A stretch of DNA of 64,000 nucleotides from Spinacia oleracea (GCF_020520425.1 NC_079491.1:23675449-23739448); one strand, 5' to 3'. Shown: positions 1-14,327, counted from the stretch's first letter. Notes: a model not told the origin generated them from the letters alone. Made by a program: numbers and translations.

Positions 1-79
1 GTAATTATGTGATATATAATAGAAAAAATTACTATATGACCTCTAAACCATCTATATCATATTGTTTATTTTTATAATA

Positions 80-416
80 TAGTAATTGTTTTACAGTTAA
101 AGTTATTTTTCTATATAATATAGTTAATCTTTGGATAGAATAATTGTTCTCATCGAAATTACTATATTATTATTATTTATTTCATAGTTACTATTCTGAA
201 AATATAGTTACTTTACAGAACCTATAGTTTCTATAATTTACTCTTTTGTCTGCAAGAATGAATATGTAGTAGTAATTGTTTTACAGTTAAAATTATTTTT
301 CTATATGATATAGTTACTCTTTGGATAGAATAGTTATTCTTATCATTATTATGTTCATAGTTATTATTCTGGAGATATAGTTACTTTACAGAACCTACAG
401 TTTCTATAATTTACTC
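80..416. repeat. Two-copy direct repeat, about 190-bp period
   Basis: Copy 1 (80-243) and copy 2 (270-416) both begin with TAGTAATTGTTTTACAGTTAA and both end with a shared TTTCTATAATTTACTC block. They differ by point changes and small indels, the second copy being shorter. The unit is very AT-rich and contains many ATAGTTACT-like words. No coding potential is seen. It may continue to the left, because related words already occur before position 80. Confidence 0.7.
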
Positions 417-1660
417 ACTGTTAAAATTACCTAATTACCCTGGTCCATGGTAATCTTATGGTGGACCGGGTCCATGCAAGTGGAATTGTTAATTATTTAG
501 TTCATACGGAGTAGCTTTCTTATGACGCTTACACTTTCTCTCTCTCTACTGTGGTATCATGCTATCTAGAATTGTAGCATTTGGCTCCGAAAGCATCAAC
601 CAATCTGCTCCGTGATCTCGTATTGATCTAATCTGGATTCCATAACTTATAATCTCCAAGATCAATATATAAATGATTCCTATCAAATCAAATCTCCATT
701 ATTTTACAACTCAATTGAAGCTCTCTTCCTGGATTTGAGAATCGGAATTTCACAATCCGTACCAGGATTCCAGAAGTTGTAGTAAAGAGATTAAAATGTA
801 CGATTAGATGAATAATCGAATTGATAGCAGTAACAGATGGCAAATGCCTAACATCAATGTGGATAGCTAAACCGATTATGGAACTACAGATTCAATTGGA
901 AGTTTAAGTTTAAGTTAAAGTTGTGAAATGCTTAAACAACAGCCCTCGAGTCGAGTACAGCGACAACAATACAATGGCAATTAACTTTCCACAACAAAGG
1001 CATGAATCAATATTTACAGAGACACATTAGAGGGATGTAACGCCGCAAAATTTAACTCTTAAGCGTATATGGGTATGATACAAAAAAATAATCAACAAGT
1101 CTTACATAGACCAGCAAGTCACCTTAACCTGCTGCATCGTAGCCAAAATTGAAACCCATCCCTCACAAGAAAGATGAAAAAAAGGCCCAACCAACCAATA
1201 TAGTTGAGAATGCATAAAAAGGACCAATACTAGACACAAAATTGTGAATACAACCTTGGACACCCTAGGTGATGCCTAAATAAATACATAAAGAATGCGT
1301 ATTATACACCCTGCACGCATATCTCCACTTCTATCCATAAAAGTAGATCATATGTTTCCTAAACCCTACAAACCCCGAAAGGGATGTTGCAAACCAAGAG
1401 AAGTAGACATTTGTAGCTCATGCAAGACAACACCAGGCATCTTTCGACCAGGAAGTTATCCTAGGGGTAATGTGTGAGACCGAGACCCTTCCAACTTTCT
1501 CAATCTCTTTCCAGACAAATACCCCTTCAACTTCTTTACTGCCACAATCTTGGATACTGGTTGCATCACAAATGGACAATCGGAAATTCTTAAAGAAAAC
1601 CAAGTGGTGTGGTGTAAGTGTAAGTGTGTAACACTTGTTTGCTTACCCACAATAATGAAA
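417..1660. other. Spacer downstream of the importin gene
   Basis: I see no gene here. The part next to position 1660 should hold the 3' UTR of the minus-strand importin gene, but I found no clear AATAAA on that strand. The short open frames in it overlap each other on both strands and look like chance. Confidence 0.5.
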
Positions 1661-4600
1661 TCATGAGGAAGCAGCTGCTGCCTTTTCCATTTTCTCCTTC
1701 TCAATCTCCACCCGTCTTTGGTCAGCATGCTGGGCAACTCCGTTGGCCAGTGCTTGATATTGGAATTCAAGAGTTTGACTTAAATTTTGGAACCTTAATG
1801 GATCGGAAGCTTGCATGACTTCAACAATCAATTAATTCAAAAGTCAGTGACAAAGATAACTATATAAACTAAGCATGAAAGAATAATTGATTAAAATGTG
1901 TCCACTGACCTTTGACTGTATCAACAAACAATATGAAAGGATCAACCTCATCAATTGGAGATTGCAATTCTTCATCATCACTGTAATCATCATCAGATTC
2001 GTCATCATCCTCGTCAGTAGGTCTGAAAGCTTTAGCCTGCACGTGCAAAATTAATATCAATCAAATATCCACCATCCAACCACAGAAATAACACAATAGA
2101 AACAAAATGGAACAAAACCCTGTGCAGAAAAACGATTGCAATACTTTCATGCTACAAATATACAAAATTACCATACCTCATCTCCTGTTTGGTAAAATAT
2201 ATACAGAACAAGAACACAAAACGAAACAAGAAAATCCAGGTCAATTGCATAAAAAGGGAAAAGACAAATAAACACCACTAGGCAGAAGATTTTCTCTATA
2301 ACTGCAAAATATCATTACACAAGGTAATCCTACTACACCCACAACAAGGCAGGCTATGCTGCTCAACAGAAAATGGTCTGAATAAAGCATATAGAGAAAA
2401 TATACAGCATTTCTTCTTATACATTGGAAAGAAAAATCTATACGTGCTTCCAATCTTACTCCCGCCATTCTTTTTTAGAAGGAAAGTTTGTTTTAGTTGA
2501 CACACTTCTTATTTTGGCAAGTTTTGTAATGTAATATCACTTTTTCACCCTTACATAAATATGTGGGTACGTTAGTGTGTTAGTGGATAGGGATATTATT
2601 GTCTATTACCTTCCTTTATCACATTTTCTTAATATGTATGCCAAAAGAAAGTGTGTCAACTAAAAAAGAACGGAAAAGCATGCACTAATACAAGCATGTT
2701 GACGGGCATTGGAGTAGTGTAAAGTCCCCTTGAGAACTCAAATACTCCACAAGAGCAACTAAGCACTACTTTGAACTTCAGGATATGTAGCTCAAATTAT
2801 TAAATATAGGTTGTTTCTCTATATGTGGTGGGAATAGGTGAATAGCTACATATGAGTTTTAAGTTCTCAAGGGAACCACCAACGTTATGCAGCAGAATCA
2901 ATAACTTTTTTTCTTGACAAGTGTGTTCACGGAATCAAAAGGTTTTTCGTAACACTTTCAAAGCAATCTTGTGTTGAACTGCTCTCTGTTGGTAACAAAA
3001 TTTCTAAACATATTGCAAAAACCACATTTTTTTATTAATGATACTTTCTCCATTCTTAGTTGACACGTTTATTTTATCACGTTTGCCAACGCAAAACTTC
3101 AATCAATAATAGTACAGAGTATCTTGAAAATACGTAATGACATGAATCTAACAAAATTGATATTTTGAAAATATGTAATGACACGAATCTAACAAGATAC
3201 CACATGGCTATATTTTATCTCGAGTATAATTCACAAAAGATAGTCAAATTAATGTATGTGAATAGTGTCAAAAGTCAAAACGTGTCAACTAATAAAACAG
3301 GAGGAAGTATCTAGCTTCGAAAGCATGCAATATAAGGATCTCTGAGCATCCGGCTATTACTTACCGTAAGCACAAAATGACTGTCTAGTTATTCCATAAC
3401 ATAAACTATTTAAAGATCAACAACAATCACTCACCCGTGCGGCTAATCGACTCAGATGATTGCTATCAGCATCATCCCCTTCATCCTCATCAACTCCCAT
3501 TTCTTTGTCAGAGCCCTCACCTTCATCTTCACCGTCTGAATCAAAACCATCCATCTCATCATCATCTTCAGCCTCATCCTCCTTTGCAGCTTCTGTCACA
3601 TGAATAACAAATAAAATAAAATTATAATTAATTGCTGTATACACCCAAACAAAATAATATAATCCTAACACTTATAAAGCTTCATACTTTGATTACTATT
3701 CACCCAATAGTGCATTTACGTGCATGCCCCTCACTTCCTTCTTTGTTTTATTGTCTTAATCTTAACAATAGAGCATTTACGATTTCACCCTTCCATTGCT
3801 ATACAAAATGGGTATAATTTCCTATACATTGTACCTTCCAACTATCAATTAAAACGCATATGGTTTCTATTTCCTGTTACATGTAAATCGAACATCTAAC
3901 TTTAACATATCATTTCTAGCATTTACCATAAATTGTAAGTTCCTAGCTTTTAAGTAACATTTTTACAAAAATAATTTTGTATACCTTGGGGGATCGTGCG
4001 CCTAGTGTATCAAAATGATCAAACGAGCAACAGAGATTTCACATCTTTCTGAACCAAACATGCGAAGTACGAAAACATGAGAGCAGACATACCTGCAACC
4101 TGCTCCTTGTACGCAGCAAGCAGCTCAAGTGTAACCCTGAAAACACGTCCTAGGGCTTCCACTGGTAGTTGGTCAGCAGGAAGTGACAACAGCGACGTCA
4201 ATCCCAGACAGCACACTTTCTTATCATGCTCCCTACAAAATGAAATAGATATCATTCTAGTCCTCAACACAGATTCCAAAAAAAATGACACCTAGATAAC
4301 TTTTGCTCCCAAGTCAAAAGCAAAATAAATTTGGATGGAATACAATTGAGAAGGAAAAACTACCTTTTAAAGTTAGTACGCACACCGCTTCTTTTCACTT
4401 GCTGTATCATTTGGAACCAAAGAGTGAATATCTCTGCGGAGACACCTAACTGATGCAACACACTCAATGCTAAACTTGGATTGTAATAAAGGGCATTAGC
4501 AATCTGCAGGAAGAATGAACATAGAATTTCAAGATTAGAAGTAAATTGTAGCAGCAAAGCCCAGACAAAATGGGGAGCACATATATCAAGCAAAATGGTG

Positions 4601-7600
4601 AGCTCATCCACAATATACAATTTGAACACTTTGCAACTTCAGACATGCTTATATAAGAAGACAAAAAGCAGATAGTATTGGTTTTTTCCTAACTGAATGA
4701 GGCATGATTTACAAACGGTTTCTAAACTTCCATACAAGAAAGTAGTCTATGGACTATGGTGCAGAGTGTAGACTAATAGCGAAGCAAATAAACGGTTAGA
4801 AGCTACTAGCATACCACTTGCATCAGAAGGCATTTGAAATATGGTTTCTCAGCTCTACGCAGTCGCTCAACAGTGATCCTTAAGTAAGGCTCGATCCATT
4901 GGTCAACTTGGCCCTTGCAATTTTGGAATACGACTTCAATGAGCTTTGGCGCAGGCTCAATATCGCCATCTTCAAGATTGTTATCAGCCATTATCTGTAA
5001 ACAAAATCATTCAACCATCAGCTACCAGCACAAAAATGGTGCATATATAAAGCATAACAAGGATGATTTGATGACTTCATATGGAAGGTGAAGAAATGAA
5101 TAATTTCAAATCAACAAATAATGGCTCTTTCATTAGCTTAGATCAAAGTGACAATTTGTTGGGAATTAGAAACTTACACAGGAAATCATTTTCCATAGAC
5201 TTTGTTGGTAGTCTGGATCTTTGCAAGTTAGAAAATGAGCAGTGCTGCGGGAAATATAATTGTCCAGTGGTACCAAGATGTCTGCATCAAATCATCCATT
5301 GCAAAAAGAATTACTAACACCTCTAATTAAATCACCGAAATTTTAATAAGTTGTCAAAAAATAAAGCATGCCTGTTCCTAGAACAGTGAAAGGAAAACTA
5401 CAGAAGCCCAAGATAAACCAGCAGCCTCCTCAGCGCCACTTGAGAAAACCACAAGGTGATTTTAACCAAGATAATCAATTATGTATTTTAGGGAAAGCAC
5501 AAATCCACAAACTGGATGAAAATTATTCCTGTCAAATATAGTAACTTCTAATTTCTCAAATCTTTTTTCTAATAAAATTCATCGATAATAGAACTGAAAT
5601 TCAAATCACAGGGAGGAAAGGCAATGTATTAAAAATATATAGATGATGTCTCCTACTATTTGAACTTGCTGTCCAACTTTACATCCTTCAGTAGTCCCAA
5701 AATTTGACATCTCTCTTAGCTCTGCTTCTTAATCAACAAGCCTTGGGAACAAAATGTCTGATACTAGACATAATTACAAATTATATTTAGTAGTATTCAT
5801 CCAGCAACAGGCTCAAGAGCATCCTTGCAAAGGACGTATTTTTTTAGGAAACCTAGACAGTGGCAACCTAAATCTAAATAGTTTGCCGCAGCCCAAGAAA
5901 GTCAGCCTACAATAGATCACAGGCAGTAAATTCAATCAACAAAGTGCAACCACAGCACAACCAGGATTAAGGTGATTTGATTTTCAAGACGCAGACAACC
6001 GCCAAGGCATAAGTAATTTAGTACAGTAAGGCCAACCGCCAACCGCCAAGCCAAGTTTTCTGAAGGAACATAAGGCCCACAGACATGTTCTTATACCTTA
6101 TTATCTTCATTGACCTTGGCAAGTTTGCAACAGAATCTGAATTCCTAAGACAAGCTATTTCTTATAATATATATCACATTCCCTATATTGATCCCTTCAA
6201 GGAGTTTAATTAATTGTAAGGCCCCAAAAAAACGTTCTTGTATCGTTTCACATTGAAACGCTTGTCAGGTGACTTCTAGAAAGTGCTGGGCCGGGGGTTC
6301 CATGCGTGGATACTACAGTTCTGCAAGGGCTAATCCACCATCCAACCATATTTTTAACAAGTGAATGACTTTGTTCCTGAGTGCTGACCTATCTCATATA
6401 ATCAAACTAAAGTCAAAAGAACCTCAAAGCCACCATCTCAATGAATAGTTAGGATCGCATGAGCCTTGAGGCGTACGTCTACCCCCCCCCCCCCCCCCCC
6501 ACCACCACCACCACTTTCGGTAAGGAAATAGCAGGGTTGAATAAAAAAAGGATAGAGAAAATAACAAACAACACAGATTATTTATCACCGGAAATTTAAC
6601 TCTAAACTCAAGCATATTGGACTAGTCTTCCGATTCTATTATGCTGGTTAAGTTGTGAGACAAACGGTAATGACATGTTCTTCCGTTGACCCTTTAAAGG
6701 AGAGATACTTCTAAACAAGCTAAAAGGGTGTGAATAGAGAGGCAGACTACTTACTTGGAAAAAAATCAATAGCCCAATCTGACAGTGCCTCCATCATCAA
6801 AGGCCAAAGACTCCACATATCCAGAGAAATTGTAGGAGAAAAGAATGTCATATAGGACACAATCTCCAAAACTTCTTCGAAGACCTCTGCAAAGACAGAG
6901 CAGAAAATCAGAAATTGGAAAATGCTTAAACAATTCCAGACAGATTGCAACAGATAAATTTTTTTTAACTCAGACAGGTAACTAATTTACAACATAAAAC
7001 ACCATGCCTGCAAGCTATCCATTACACCCCTATTAAATAGGCAGATTCTATAAAATTTTGATCAATATTCCATCACTAGGCTACATTTCGAGAAGTTGAT
7101 CCCTGCCCTTAAGATCAATTCATATGTATACCAGATCAATCCAAGCTGGCATCCGGAAACCAAAGTGGTACTGCACATAAACAATATCTGCAAACCATCG
7201 GAAAAGAACCTTCACTGTCCTTGCATTGGATGCTTCAATCTTTGAGTTCATTAAATATGATTTTGGATGATGTGCTCAAGTAACACACTTGTGATGAACA
7301 CTTGTCAAATACTCTTATGTTTGTTTTTCAAACTGATAAAATCTTTCCCCTATTAGAAACTGGAAAAGCCAAAACAAACTTTCCCCTTTCTGAAACTGAC
7401 AAACCCAAACACCCCCCCCCCCCCCCTTGCAATGTTTTCATTTTTTGCAGTCTTCCATCTCCCACAGAAGTTGGCCCCACGGTATTGTATACCGTAAACA
7501 GAATCATAGACCATAACAAATTTACTCGAAAGAATTCAACTCAAAATTTTGCTACATCAGCACACCTGCTGTAAGGAGTAAAAACAACAATTTCCCAAGA

Positions 7601-10600
7601 CATTAGTTTAGAAGGAATTGGTAGTTGCTTCTTTATACCTCAGGTTACTCATATCGTGTGCTCTTCATAGTACAGTAAATGCTGAAAGGTATACGTATAG
7701 CTCGGGAAGACGGGAACTAAGATCGAAAGAGACAACTAAATATACTCCCTCCATCGAATTGATAGTCCCTACTATTTCCATTTTGGTCAATCTCAAATAA
7801 AAGTCCCATTTTATTCCTTGGTATGGATCCACCAATAAAAAAAATCCTTTCACTAAAAAAGAGTTCTCAACTCCCTTTCATTCCTTATGTGGTCTTCAAT
7901 TTCTCTCTCCTCCATTTGAAAGAATAAACTACCACTAATTTTGTTTTTCAGTGAGTCTACAAAAACTATATGCCAAAAGTGTTGGGAAGCCTATTAAGAA
8001 ATGGAAATGGAGCATCCAAGCTCTTTATATGTTACACAAGTAAATAGGGTATCTTAAAAGTTCGAAATATTCTGAACGTTTTACTTGGAGAAAAAAAACA
8101 CTATACTTAGTATTAAAAATTTGGGAAAATATACATTTGTTTCAAACATCACTCACCGTATCCTCAAAAAAATAAAAGGATCCTTCTACAGTATGCACAG
8201 CTTGTGTTTGTATCTATTTTGCCCATAATCCGGTACTCCTTGATAGTGTGTGTATGGGATCAAACGGCTAGTTCATCGAATAATGAGGATTTATAGTCTT
8301 CTACAGTTCTACTGATAATTTGCAGATGGATCATAAGATCACTCATTTAAAAAAAACATACATCCACCCTCCCCTTCCCTAACCCAAAAATTAAATAAAT
8401 GTAAAAGCATGAATGAAACAAATTCAGCGAAACTCAACGAAAGGCATACCTTGGCCATCAGTAGTCAACATCCTCCGCATTATAGGCAGAAGGGTAGGCT
8501 CAATTTGGGAAAAGAGATGAGGAAGCCTGCTGACGGATTCAAGAATTGTGCTAATAGCTCGTAAACAACCAACAGCCGCCAATGCACCACCTGGATCATC
8601 ACCCTCTTCATCAGCTTCAGCAGTACTCATACACTTCCAGAATGCAGCAGCCTGATCAAGCAAGGAGGAAGTATCATGGACACTGACCAACTATTACACT
8701 TGACTACATGACTATCAAAGCATATTAAGAAACTCATTACCAAATTCTGGCATAATCCAAAAGCATAGGGTGCCATCTCTTCCCCAAACTTGTCAACAAT
8801 AGTCTCCAGGGTGAATACAAGGTCTTCGTTTTCAACCTCATTCATCAGTTTGAAAAATTCTGGGAGAATAAAAGCTTATGAGAAGAAAATGCACAAGAAC
8901 AATATTGGCAAATTGAACCAGGTATCTAATTTACATACCATCAAGTAGTTGTGGAAGAATGGGTCGTATCTCTCCCAAATCTGCCAACAAATTGAATTTA
9001 AATAAGAAAGATAGTTCTTGATATGATACAAAACAAAAACAAACACGGATTTAGAAAACAGTTTTCAAGAACTCGGTAACAGGAACCTTTGCAAGCTTCA
9101 ACAAAAGAACGCAGTGCAAAGACTGAATCAACACGAACAGGAAGCTCTGGATCACGCAGCCCAGCCACCACACTGTGAAGTGCTTTTCGGAAATTGTTCT
9201 GGTCAGAGAAGTTAATGTGCGCATATTGGCCAGCAACCCATGCCGCCTGATATTACATGACAAAGAGAAAAATAAATAAATTTGAAAATTTGTGACACCA
9301 TGAAAAGCAACATGGTTGGAACATTACAACTCAAATATAAACCAGGAAAAAAGATACTACAACCTCCGGCTCTAACTAATAGACAACATTTCTATTTTAG
9401 ATTTTCCCACAATTACAGTCCACTCTCCAAATTTAGTTTGTTAAACTTACAAGTTACAACATGTCCAACCCCTCCGTCTCTAACTAATAGAATACCTAGT
9501 GGCATGGTGAAGAAGTATATACTGTGTATAGAGTAGGATAATAATGGTCCAATTCTTCTCCAAATGACCTTTAATCAAATGTGGATTAGTTTATGTTAGT
9601 TAAAAAAAATAAAGGAAAGGTACACTGAGCATAACACCCCCATCCCCAGGGGATGATGACCAATAGCTTGAGCCATACAAGAAGAAAAATAAAATAAAAG
9701 ATGAAAATTATAGTACAAAGCACGTAAAGGACTGAGAGGAGAAAGTAATCAGTGTGTAACGCCTTTACACTGTCCCTTGGAAAAAATAAAAGTGTCGGTA
9801 ACAAAAAAAACAACTACATCGCACAAGGAAGAATGAAGAAAAAATCGGCAAACCTTGGCTCTTAGGTGACCAGCAGGGCTATTAAACTCAGAAAATACGT
9901 ATTGCACTAACATGCGCTCCAACTCAGATTTGTATGGTGCAGTTTGTTTTAACTTATCACAAAGAGCACCAATAGCAAGAAGAGCACCATCTTTCTGCCG
10001 ATAGGGTTTGTGTTCCAATGGGTAGTCATCATACCTAGAGGTGGTAGGATTATGAGAACAACTATACAATAAATATAACCAGCAAACAGAGCATATGTTG
10101 AAGTGTTGAACCCAAGAAAACAAAAAGGAACGAAAAGTATACCTCTTTAGAATCTCAACAACAAACTGAATGAACTTCTGCAGGTTTTCTTTTCCACGTT
10201 TTCTGACCAACTCGCTGACAAAGTCCATCGCTGCAGTCCTTGGACTATATAGATCCTCTATAATATCTGCTCAGCATAAAAAATACATAAATTCATCTAA
10301 TTTCGGCAACCACCAATAAATGAAATTGAAATTACTTTAAAATGGAAAACAGGCTTTCTAGAACTGCAGAAAACCCATACAACTCACCATAGCCTTTTCT
10401 TACATACTCATGAGGGTCCTCATCCCAAAGCCTTTGATCGTTGTCGTTAAAGCACATCAGGGGGAAAATTATTTCAAAAAGGAGAACATCGAGTCGTGGT
10501 TGCAACAGTTGATACATACTGGACTTTGAGACACTGCCACAAAGAAATTAACAGTTCGAATAATCGTTATATTTATAGAAAAGGCTGTAGATTTCTGGCT

Positions 10601-13600
10601 GTAGTAGCCAGCAAAGTAAAATTGCAAATTCTGCCTCAGATTTACACCATCATTTCACAGATATACATGTTCTTTCTCAGACTTCAACCATTCATCACCA
10701 TTAACATTATCATTACCCCATTGCCTCAAAGAGGCTCCCGCAAGAAGCGGGGTAAGGGGGAGTCGGATGTACGCAACCTTACCCCTGCAATTGCAGAGAG
10801 GTTGGGGGGGGGGGGGGGTCAGATTTCAACCATCACATCAAAATATATAGATAGCTACAACATTTTCAAGACACATGTCCTACTCGAACAAATCAATAGT
10901 CTCCATCAAAAGATTATTTCAACCTTATTTCCGCAGCTAAACTTGCTTCCCTTGAGTTCAATCCAAAAGCAAGTGACTCCCCTTGGTTGACTCCTTATAG
11001 CTAGTGTGTAAGTCACATTTCATCCACTTGGCCCAATTAGAATGGGTTGAGATTTGATAAGCAAAGGGAGATCTAAACCCATCCTCATATCAACATATGA
11101 AACAATACCGTGTAACCACTCTTCCCCTTCTCTCCAAGCCCAACATTGAATAATTACATAAACAGTAAACATGAAAACCTAGATTCCTGACTGAAACTTT
11201 TGTCACAGATAACTAACAGACAGGCCTAGAGTACTTGTTTCCAGCAATCAAATGGAATAATAAGTTATAACAAAATATGGGACCACACCATCTTACCAAC
11301 TGTACCACCCCACCAGCTCACATCTCAAGCTTAGTTCAGTGACAGTATTTACATTGTTAATAAACTCAGTTTGTCAACAACACTAAAATAGGTGTAGGAA
11401 GGACAACTCAACTATATATATTGGCATCAAAGGAATAATAATTATGTAAGCAGGAACCTTCTCAAATATTTTAAATTGACATGACAAAAAGACTACACAA
11501 ACCTGTTGCTTAGATATTGGAGAACAAGATTGATAACTCTGTCAGGTAAGTAGCCACCAGCACGGATCACGTTTAACAGATTCAAATGGCACTCCAAAAT
11601 CTTCCCTGCATAATTCTTCTGAAACATCAAGGCGAAAGCCTTGTTCTCAGGGTTTTGGAGTCTCATATCTCCGAATCTGTTGACATCAAATTACACAAAA
11701 ATCATTAATTCTACAAATCAAATGCCTGCTTGTATGGACACCAAAGTAGGCAACTATTTCCAAAACTGTCTAAGACAAACGAGTATGCAAATAACATACA
11801 CACTGACCTTGTGTACAGCCGATTCAAGATGTGAACTGTCCATTTTTTTACCTTCCACCAACCCCAGGATTTTCTTTGATCAGGATCAGCAGGCTGGCCT
11901 TCTATTGGAACAGGCCGCTCTAAAATGTTTAAGAAAAGGAGCATCCAAGCATTGAACAAACTGGGTTCAAAAAGCTGTTTGGGTATCTCCAACTGAGAAG
12001 GCAACAAGTAAACTCTTGTGAATTCCAAATGAAAGTTGATGATATTGAAATCTTAATTGATATAAGACAAGAAAACATGTCATCCACAACAACAAAAAGG
12101 AACAGAACAAGAAGGTCCAACAGAAAACACATGGTAGATGACCAAAGGAATGCTATCCTTCTCAGAGCAGGAAACATACATAGATAGATGACCAAAATAT
12201 TTTACATATAAGCTTTATGAGTTCTGCCACATCAATTGAAGGATTGGGAATCTGGACAAGCTTGTTGAATATATTGAGCAAAGGAGGAAACGTCTCCTCG
12301 ACAATTTGATGCACAGGTGTCCTCTCATCATCTGACTTGAACCTGCAAAAAATACAACAGCAGGGGGGAAACCACTTATTGCTTAACTAATGGACCAGAT
12401 AAAGCCTACATTCCTTGGACTGAAAAGTTGACAAATTGGTAAAATAAAAAGAAAAAAAGATTTCTGCAAACACATAAAACCCAAGTAAGAAGGTCAATGG
12501 AGCTAAAGATGATTCCAATGGTGTAACTGCTAGTTATGTTAGGTGCTTCCTTCCTCATGGTTTATCCTTTAGACTACTCTCGTACAATAAAATAAAAATT
12601 CCTTGGTGATAACTGATGACTCCAACCTACGTAAAGGTCACAGATGCAGGCTGACCCCTCCCTCCATAAAATAAAATTTCCATGGTGATAACTGATGACT
12701 CCAACCTACGTAAAGGTCACCAATGCAGGCTGGCCCTCTCTTCCCCCTTCCTCCCTCCTTCGCCCTCTGACTATACAGTAGAGGGATAGATAGGTAACTT
12801 CGTCTACCTAATGGGAAGCAGAACTTCCTCAGAAAATTTATTATCTTTAGGAGAATCTCATCTATTTAATGAGAAGCTAAACTTCCTTAGAAGTGGTAAG
12901 ATAACTACTTTATTACCACAATGCAGTTTGAATGAAATAAAAGGTAAAACCAAGGATTCCAAAAGACTAGAAAAGAACAAGCCGGGATTAAAAAGATAAA
13001 ACAACATAGATTACTATTCACTATGTTTATCACCACGATACCTACAGTTATACATAATAATTGAGAAGATGGTTTGGAACTAACTAGACAATTACCATAA
13101 CATAACCGACCCACTATTACAAGCATATGTCAGGATAAAGAAATAATGTACTTACTCATATTTTCTAGCAAGAATCCGCAAAACAAACAGAGCACCATAG
13201 ATCTGTTGATCTTGCAAATTATGCTTCACCCAATGAAGAAGGCCAGGCCATTGCTCGGGGTAATCAGCATGAATAATTGTTTTGAGGCACTCACCCAATT
13301 GCACTCTGCAAATGGCAACCACAACAACATCAAATGATGGAGTTTCGGGTTCACATTAAAATTAAAATTAAAATAATAGCATGACAAGCACCATACCTTA
13401 AAAGAGGTGGAACTTGAACCACAAACACAAGGATATTCTCCCTCACTAAGGCTTTATCAGCTGGTGAGATCTTCGAATGCTCCTCTAAATATCAAAACCA
13501 CATAAATAGCATACATTATAAATATGGTGCGGACAGTCTACAAAAATTCAAGTCAAAGTTCCAAACAACACATGAAAGGTAACGAACCAGGGTCATGAGG

Positions 13601-14063
13601 CGACCAATTTTTAGCAATAAAGTTCTTGAAATGAATACTGGCAACCTGCCTCACTGCCATATCGCAATTCCCATCGACTATAATCTGTAATAGCCGGACC
13701 GTATGCTGGGGCGTAAATTGAATCTGCCATCATATAAAAGTACCACAAAACACCAATCAAATCACACTGTTTAATATGCGAAATTGCAAACAACATTACA
13801 AAAAAAAACCTAGATTACAGTCAAATAGCATATGATCAAGCTACAGAAATGAATAAATTCAACAATCGGATCACCAGAAGTGGCGCGATTAGACAAATAA
13901 AATCCAGCTCATGATCAAACAACGAAAAATAAAATGATCAAAAATTCCAACAATTCAAACAAAAATGGTTAACCTGATTAAGGCTATCTTCAGCAGCTTT
14001 GCGTTCATCGGGATTAGGACTAAGAGCAGCACGAAGAATCAGAGCCAGGCTCGGAAGATCCAT
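1661..14063 (-). CDS. SAD2: Importin-beta-type nuclear import receptor, SAD2 / importin-7/8 family
   Basis: Exons in coding order: 14063-13974, 13723-13588, 13484-13397, 13305-13156, 12342-12180, 11992-11808, 11676-11503, 10533-10388, 10266-10143, 10034-9854, 9246-9087, 8980-8939, 8859-8741, 8651-8450, 6886-6755, 5281-5178, 4994-4815, 4503-4364, 4232-4093, 3592-3435, 2036-1910, 1818-1661. All introns are GT..AG, all phases close, and the total is 3099 nt or 1032 aa, close to Arabidopsis SAD2. The protein starts [20 protein letters not shown]. An importin-beta N-terminal (Ran-binding) region occupies about residues 20-100, HEAT-type repeats follow, and a strongly acidic Asp/Glu stretch lies at about 886-965, ahead of the conserved [17 protein letters not shown] block. 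Known role of the family: karyopherin carrying cargo through nuclear pores with Ran-GTP; Arabidopsis SAD2 affects ABA and drought responses, trichomes and miRNA activity. The exon 16 donor was chosen as GTAAGT at 5177 because it alone keeps frame. Introns carry several MITEs. Confidence 0.96.
2459..2679. mobile_element. Degenerate Stowaway-like MITE in importin intron
   Basis: The left end follows a TA and reads CTCCCGCCATTCTTTTTTAG. Inverted copies of a TAGTTGACACACTT block lie near the two ends (about 2494-2508 and 2650-2664). The right end, GAACGGAAAAGCA, has decayed and shows no clear TA. It lies in the intron between coding exons 20 and 21. Confidence 0.55.
2725..2874. mobile_element. 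Small inverted-repeat element in importin intron
   Basis: The block CCCTTGAGAACT occurs near 2727 and its reverse complement AGTTCTCAAGGG near 2862, bounding about 150 bp with no coding potential. No target duplication is evident, so it is called only from the terminal inverted repeat. Confidence 0.4.
3044..3307. mobile_element. Stowaway-like MITE, 264 bp
   Basis: A TA dinucleotide flanks both ends (3042-3043 and 3308-3309). The left end CTTTCTCCATTCTTAGTTGA pairs with the right end, which contains TCAACTAATAAAACAGGAGG. The interior is non-coding. It sits in the same importin intron as the two preceding elements. Confidence 0.7.
6482..6500. repeat. Poly-C run followed by ACC repeats
   Basis: An uninterrupted run of about 19 C is followed by several ACC units, in the intron between importin coding exons 15 and 16. 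Similar C or G runs occur near 7411, 10805, 27036, 34117 and 45521. Confidence 0.8.
7741..7935. mobile_element. One-ended Stowaway-like fragment
   Basis: It begins TACTCCCTCCATCGAATTGA, typical of a Stowaway left end, and continues in AT-rich sequence resembling such elements. I could not find the matching right end, so its right boundary is a guess. It lies in the 1.56-kb intron between importin coding exons 14 and 15. Confidence 0.4.
10728..10818 (+). repeat. Short dispersed-repeat-like segment ending in a G run
   Basis: The segment contains GAGGCTCCCGCAAGAAGCGG, then GTACGCAACCTTACCCCTGC, then AGAGAGGTTG and a run of about 12 G. It resembles short dispersed repeats I have seen in plant introns, possibly SINE-derived, but I cannot name the family. 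It lies in the intron between importin coding exons 7 and 8. Confidence 0.4.
12587..12735. repeat. Tandem duplication, about 77-bp period
   Basis: The block GATAACTGATGACTCCAACC followed by TACGTAAAGGTCAC occurs twice, near 12607 and near 12684, with matching flanks on both sides. The copies differ at only a few bases, which suggests a fairly recent local duplication. It lies in the intron between importin coding exons 4 and 5. Confidence 0.75.
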
Positions 14064-14327
14064 AATTCAATCCTCAAAAACCCCTACCAAAAAAAAATGA
14101 TCGAAAAATCGGAAATGCAATAGTACAGTACCACCAAGCTGAACTCAATCCGGAAAAAAATTGATAAAATAAAAAAATAAAAAAAATAAAAATTGAGAAA
14201 ATTATCGGAAAAAATCTAAACCCTAGAGCTACAAAGGCTCTAGGGGTTTAGAGGAGAGAGAAAATGAGTGTAGGACTTTAATGGCGGAAAAGGAAGTGCG
14301 CAAAGGCAGACGAAGAGCACGAAGGTT

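Noticed and set aside
10496-10990. 164-codon plus-strand frame
   Set aside because: It overlaps importin exon 8 on the other strand and continues through intron repeats and a G run; composition is not protein-like.
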